From a virus, in IMG/VR virus record IMGVR_UViG_3300025127_005641, positions 1 through 55,986 of that record: DNA of 55,986 nt; one strand, given 5' to 3'. A model generated the notes under the pieces. That model worked only from the letters and a program-made list of their open reading frames with translations, had not been told where the DNA came from and ran no database searches. Each line of letters starts with the position of its first letter. Within the stretch, counting starts at the first letter, position 1. Shown here piece by piece: positions 54,344 through 55,986 of this stretch. Both the position numbers and the translations under genes were made by a program.

Positions 54344-54981
54344 AGAATAAAATAATTATTGAACTTCGAGCAGCAATTAATGTTTCTGGTAATAATTTTT
54401 TACCATTGTGTCATGGTGAGAAAAGAATACAACAATATGTTGATGGATTAACTCAGTTTTATAAGCATATAAAACATTTTGAAAATTGTGATATTATTTT
54501 TGTAGACAATACTTTGGAAAATACATCTAAAATACCTTCAGAGATAAAAAAATGTTTAAGTAATAATACGATTTTTCATGTTAAAATTAAAAATAATTAC
54601 GGACAGTATAATAAAGGTGCTGGCATTATTGATATGTGGAAAGATTATTCAAATATCATGAGTAAATATGATTATATCTTTTATTTTGAACCAAGATTAA
54701 TTTTAAAAAATTTTTCTTTTATCAAATCATTTTTAGATAACCCAAGAAATTATTTTACATTATGTAGAGATGATCAAGTTAGAACTGGATATTTTGGTGC
54801 TTCTGTAAAAGATCTTTTTGAGTTTTACAGTCAGATAGATTTGAATTATATGGTAAATAATTTTATATCCTTAGAGGATATTATGTTTCATTTTTTTAAA
54901 CATAAAGATACTGAGTTTGATAGTAATACATATTGTCTTTGGCATGATGTAGCTTATGGAGATAAATATGTCAACTATTAA
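54340..54981 (+). CDS. Possible glycosyltransferase-like protein, 213 aa
   Basis: A 213-residue soluble protein in an ATGA overlap with rmlC. It has strand-like hydrophobic segments each ending in acidic residues: CDIIFVDNTLEN (about 49-60) and YDYIFYFEPRLIL (about 110-122), with NNYGQYNKGAGIIDMW between, like a nucleotide-diphospho-sugar GT-A core. No clear DxD, so the assignment is weak. The operon context supports a sugar-transfer role. Confidence 0.5.
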   Translation: MKNKIIIELRAAINVSGNNFLPLCHGEKRIQQYVDGLTQFYKHIKHFENCDIIFVDNTLENTSKIPSEIKKCLSNNTIFHVKIKNNYGQYNKGAGIIDMWKDYSNIMSKYDYIFYFEPRLILKNFSFIKSFLDNPRNYFTLCRDDQVRTGYFGASVKDLFEFYSQIDLNYMVNNFISLEDIMFHFFKHKDTEFDSNTYCLWHDVAYGDKYVNY

Positions 54982-55507
54982 ATCATCATATAAAAGACAT
55001 AATTATGATAAAGTATTTAAATCTTTATGTTTCTGTTTAGATCCAAAGTTGATTGTGGAATTTGGCATCTTGGAGGGGTATTCGTTAGATTGTTTTATAA
55101 ACTATAGTAATGCATCTACTATAGAAGCTAATGATCTTTTTGATGATTTTCCCTATAATGCAGCAGATAGAACTCATGTTGAAGAAAAATATAAAGGGGT
55201 AAATAATCTTAGAATTAAAAAGAAAAATTTTTACGAATCAGTAAATGATTATAGTGAAAACTCTATAGATATTCTCCATATCGATATTGCAAATAATGGA
55301 GATACCTATGATTTTGCAATTAAAAATTATTTACCAAAAGTGAGGGGAATTATGATTCTAGAAGGTGGATCTGAAGAGAGAGATAATGTAGAATGGATGA
55401 TTAAGTACAGTAAACCTAAAATACAACCAGTATTGAAAAAATATGATGATAGTGCTATAATTACAGTGTTTAAAGATTACCCATCACTTACTTTGATTAA
55501 AAAATGA
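54968..55507 (+). CDS. SAM-dependent methyltransferase-like protein, 179 aa
   Basis: Start MSTIKSSYKRHNYDKVFKSL, with GGAG nine bases upstream, inside a 14-base overlap. LIVEFGILEGYSLDCF (about 28-43) is the Gly-containing first motif, and SIDILHIDIANNGDTYDFAI followed by GIMILEGG gives the acidic motif IV, a pattern of class I methyltransferases of the Methyltransf_24 type. It may methylate a sugar. The Gly motif is not fully canonical, so the call is moderate. Confidence 0.6.
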   Translation: MSTIKSSYKRHNYDKVFKSLCFCLDPKLIVEFGILEGYSLDCFINYSNASTIEANDLFDDFPYNAADRTHVEEKYKGVNNLRIKKKNFYESVNDYSENSIDILHIDIANNGDTYDFAIKNYLPKVRGIMILEGGSEERDNVEWMIKYSKPKIQPVLKKYDDSAIITVFKDYPSLTLIKK

Positions 55508-55986
55508 TTCCGCTATTTAAAGTCTTTATGAGTGATAATATCTCTCATGAAATATCAAAAGTATTAACCTCTGGATTTATAGGTCAAGGTCCTCAAGTTG
55601 AAAAATTTGAGGGATTGTTGAAAGATTATTTCGGTAATCAAAATGTAGCTACTACAAATTCTGCCACATCAGCCGAGCATCTTGCCATTCACATGTTAAA
55701 AAAACCATTAGGAAACATAGGTGTAGGGGATGAAATTCTTTCTACACCTTTAACATGCACTGCGACTAATTGGCCGATACTTACAAATGGTATTGATATA
55801 AAATGGGTTGATGTTGATACAAATAACTGTAATATGAATTTAGATGATTTAGAGAGAAAAATAACTCCTAAAACTAAAGCTATTATGGTTGTGCATTGGG
55901 GTGGATATCCCATTGACATTGATAGGTTGAAAGACATTCAAACCAAGACAGAAAAATTATATGGATTCAAACCTATAATTATTGAA
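55504..55986 (+). CDS. DegT/DnrJ/EryC1/StrS-type aminotransferase (N-terminal part, cut by window end)
   Basis: MIPLFKVFMSDNISHEISKV, then SGFIGQGPQVEKFEGLLKDY (about 18-37), VATTNSATSAEHLAIHML (about 44-61, cofactor phosphate loop) and GDEILSTPLTCTATNWPIL. This matches the N-terminal half of PLP-dependent sugar aminotransferases, which convert keto-sugar nucleotides to amino sugars. The catalytic Lys lies beyond the window. ATGA overlap with the upstream gene. A natural substrate would be the dTDP-4-keto sugar made by RmlA and RmlB. Confidence 0.85.
   Translation, partial: MIPLFKVFMSDNISHEISKVLTSGFIGQGPQVEKFEGLLKDYFGNQNVATTNSATSAEHLAIHMLKKPLGNIGVGDEILSTPLTCTATNWPILTNGIDIKWVDVDTNNCNMNLDDLERKITPKTKAIMVVHWGGYPIDIDRLKDIQTKTEKLYGFKPIIIE

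Noticed and set aside
1-55986. CRISPR arrays, insertion sequences, tRNA genes and attachment sites
   Set aside because: No regularly spaced repeats, transposase motifs, cloverleaf sequences or integrase genes were seen on reading the window; a computed tRNA and repeat scan would be decisive.

Overview
This window is a contiguous piece of a T4-type cyanophage genome (a marine cyanomyovirus). It is strongly AT-rich and almost completely coding, and nearly every gene lies on the plus strand with 4-base or slightly larger overlaps. The T4 replication core is present in order: sliding clamp gp45, clamp loader gp44 and gp62, RegA, DNA polymerase gp43, UvsX, helicase gp41, primase gp61 and NrdA/NrdB. 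It is interleaved with cyanophage auxiliary genes: CobS, MazG, Hsp20, PTOX and TalC. A host among marine Prochlorococcus or Synechococcus is an inference from those genes and the low GC.

Layout. 1-1181: small phage genes ending in an intrinsic terminator. 1184-18.9 kb: replication module starting at cobS behind an extended -10 and a late promoter. It carries an unusual insertion between gp44 and gp62: a DruA/DUF4338-like protein and a full-length glycine dehydrogenase (GcvP). 18.9-26.1 kb: probable head or virion proteins, including two whose N-termini look like T4 capsid-targeting peptides, a protein with duplicated DxDGDG loops, and a modular lysine-rich protein. 26.3-28.8 kb: small late and coiled-coil genes. 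28.8-34.1 kb: primase, ribonucleotide reductase and a GIY-YIG nuclease. 34.1-39.4 kb: many small membrane proteins, a NifU-like Fe-S scaffold, plastoquinol oxidase and a SNase-type nuclease. 39.4-41.0 kb: the only minus-strand genes, three secreted proteins behind their own late promoter. 41.4-43.1 kb: a large structured RNA leader before talC, then a terminator-capped RNA before a porin-like beta-barrel gene. 43.1-46.7 kb: small membrane and secreted proteins and a mannose-6-phosphate isomerase-type cupin. 46.7 kb to the end: a tightly overlapping nucleotide-sugar and glycosyltransferase operon behind a consensus sigma70 promoter, cut off inside a DegT-type aminotransferase.

How it may work together. 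The replication genes copy the DNA. NrdAB, MazG, possibly GcvP (methylene-THF supply) and TalC (pentose phosphates) would feed nucleotide synthesis. PTOX, CobS and the NifU-like protein would adjust host electron flow and cofactors. The glycan operon (GDP-mannose epimerase, GDP-fucose synthase, two fucosyltransferase-like proteins, RmlABC, methyltransferase, aminotransferase) could remodel host surface polysaccharide. Regulation appears to use three signals: sigma70-like early promoters (TTGACA/TATAAT), T4-like late promoters (TATAAATA, with CTAAATA as a possible variant), and terminator hairpins fused to promoters. No tRNA gene, CRISPR array or insertion sequence was recognised. No stretch over 300 bases lacks a feature; the longest gap between genes (41365-41643) holds a hairpin, a promoter and the structured RNA.
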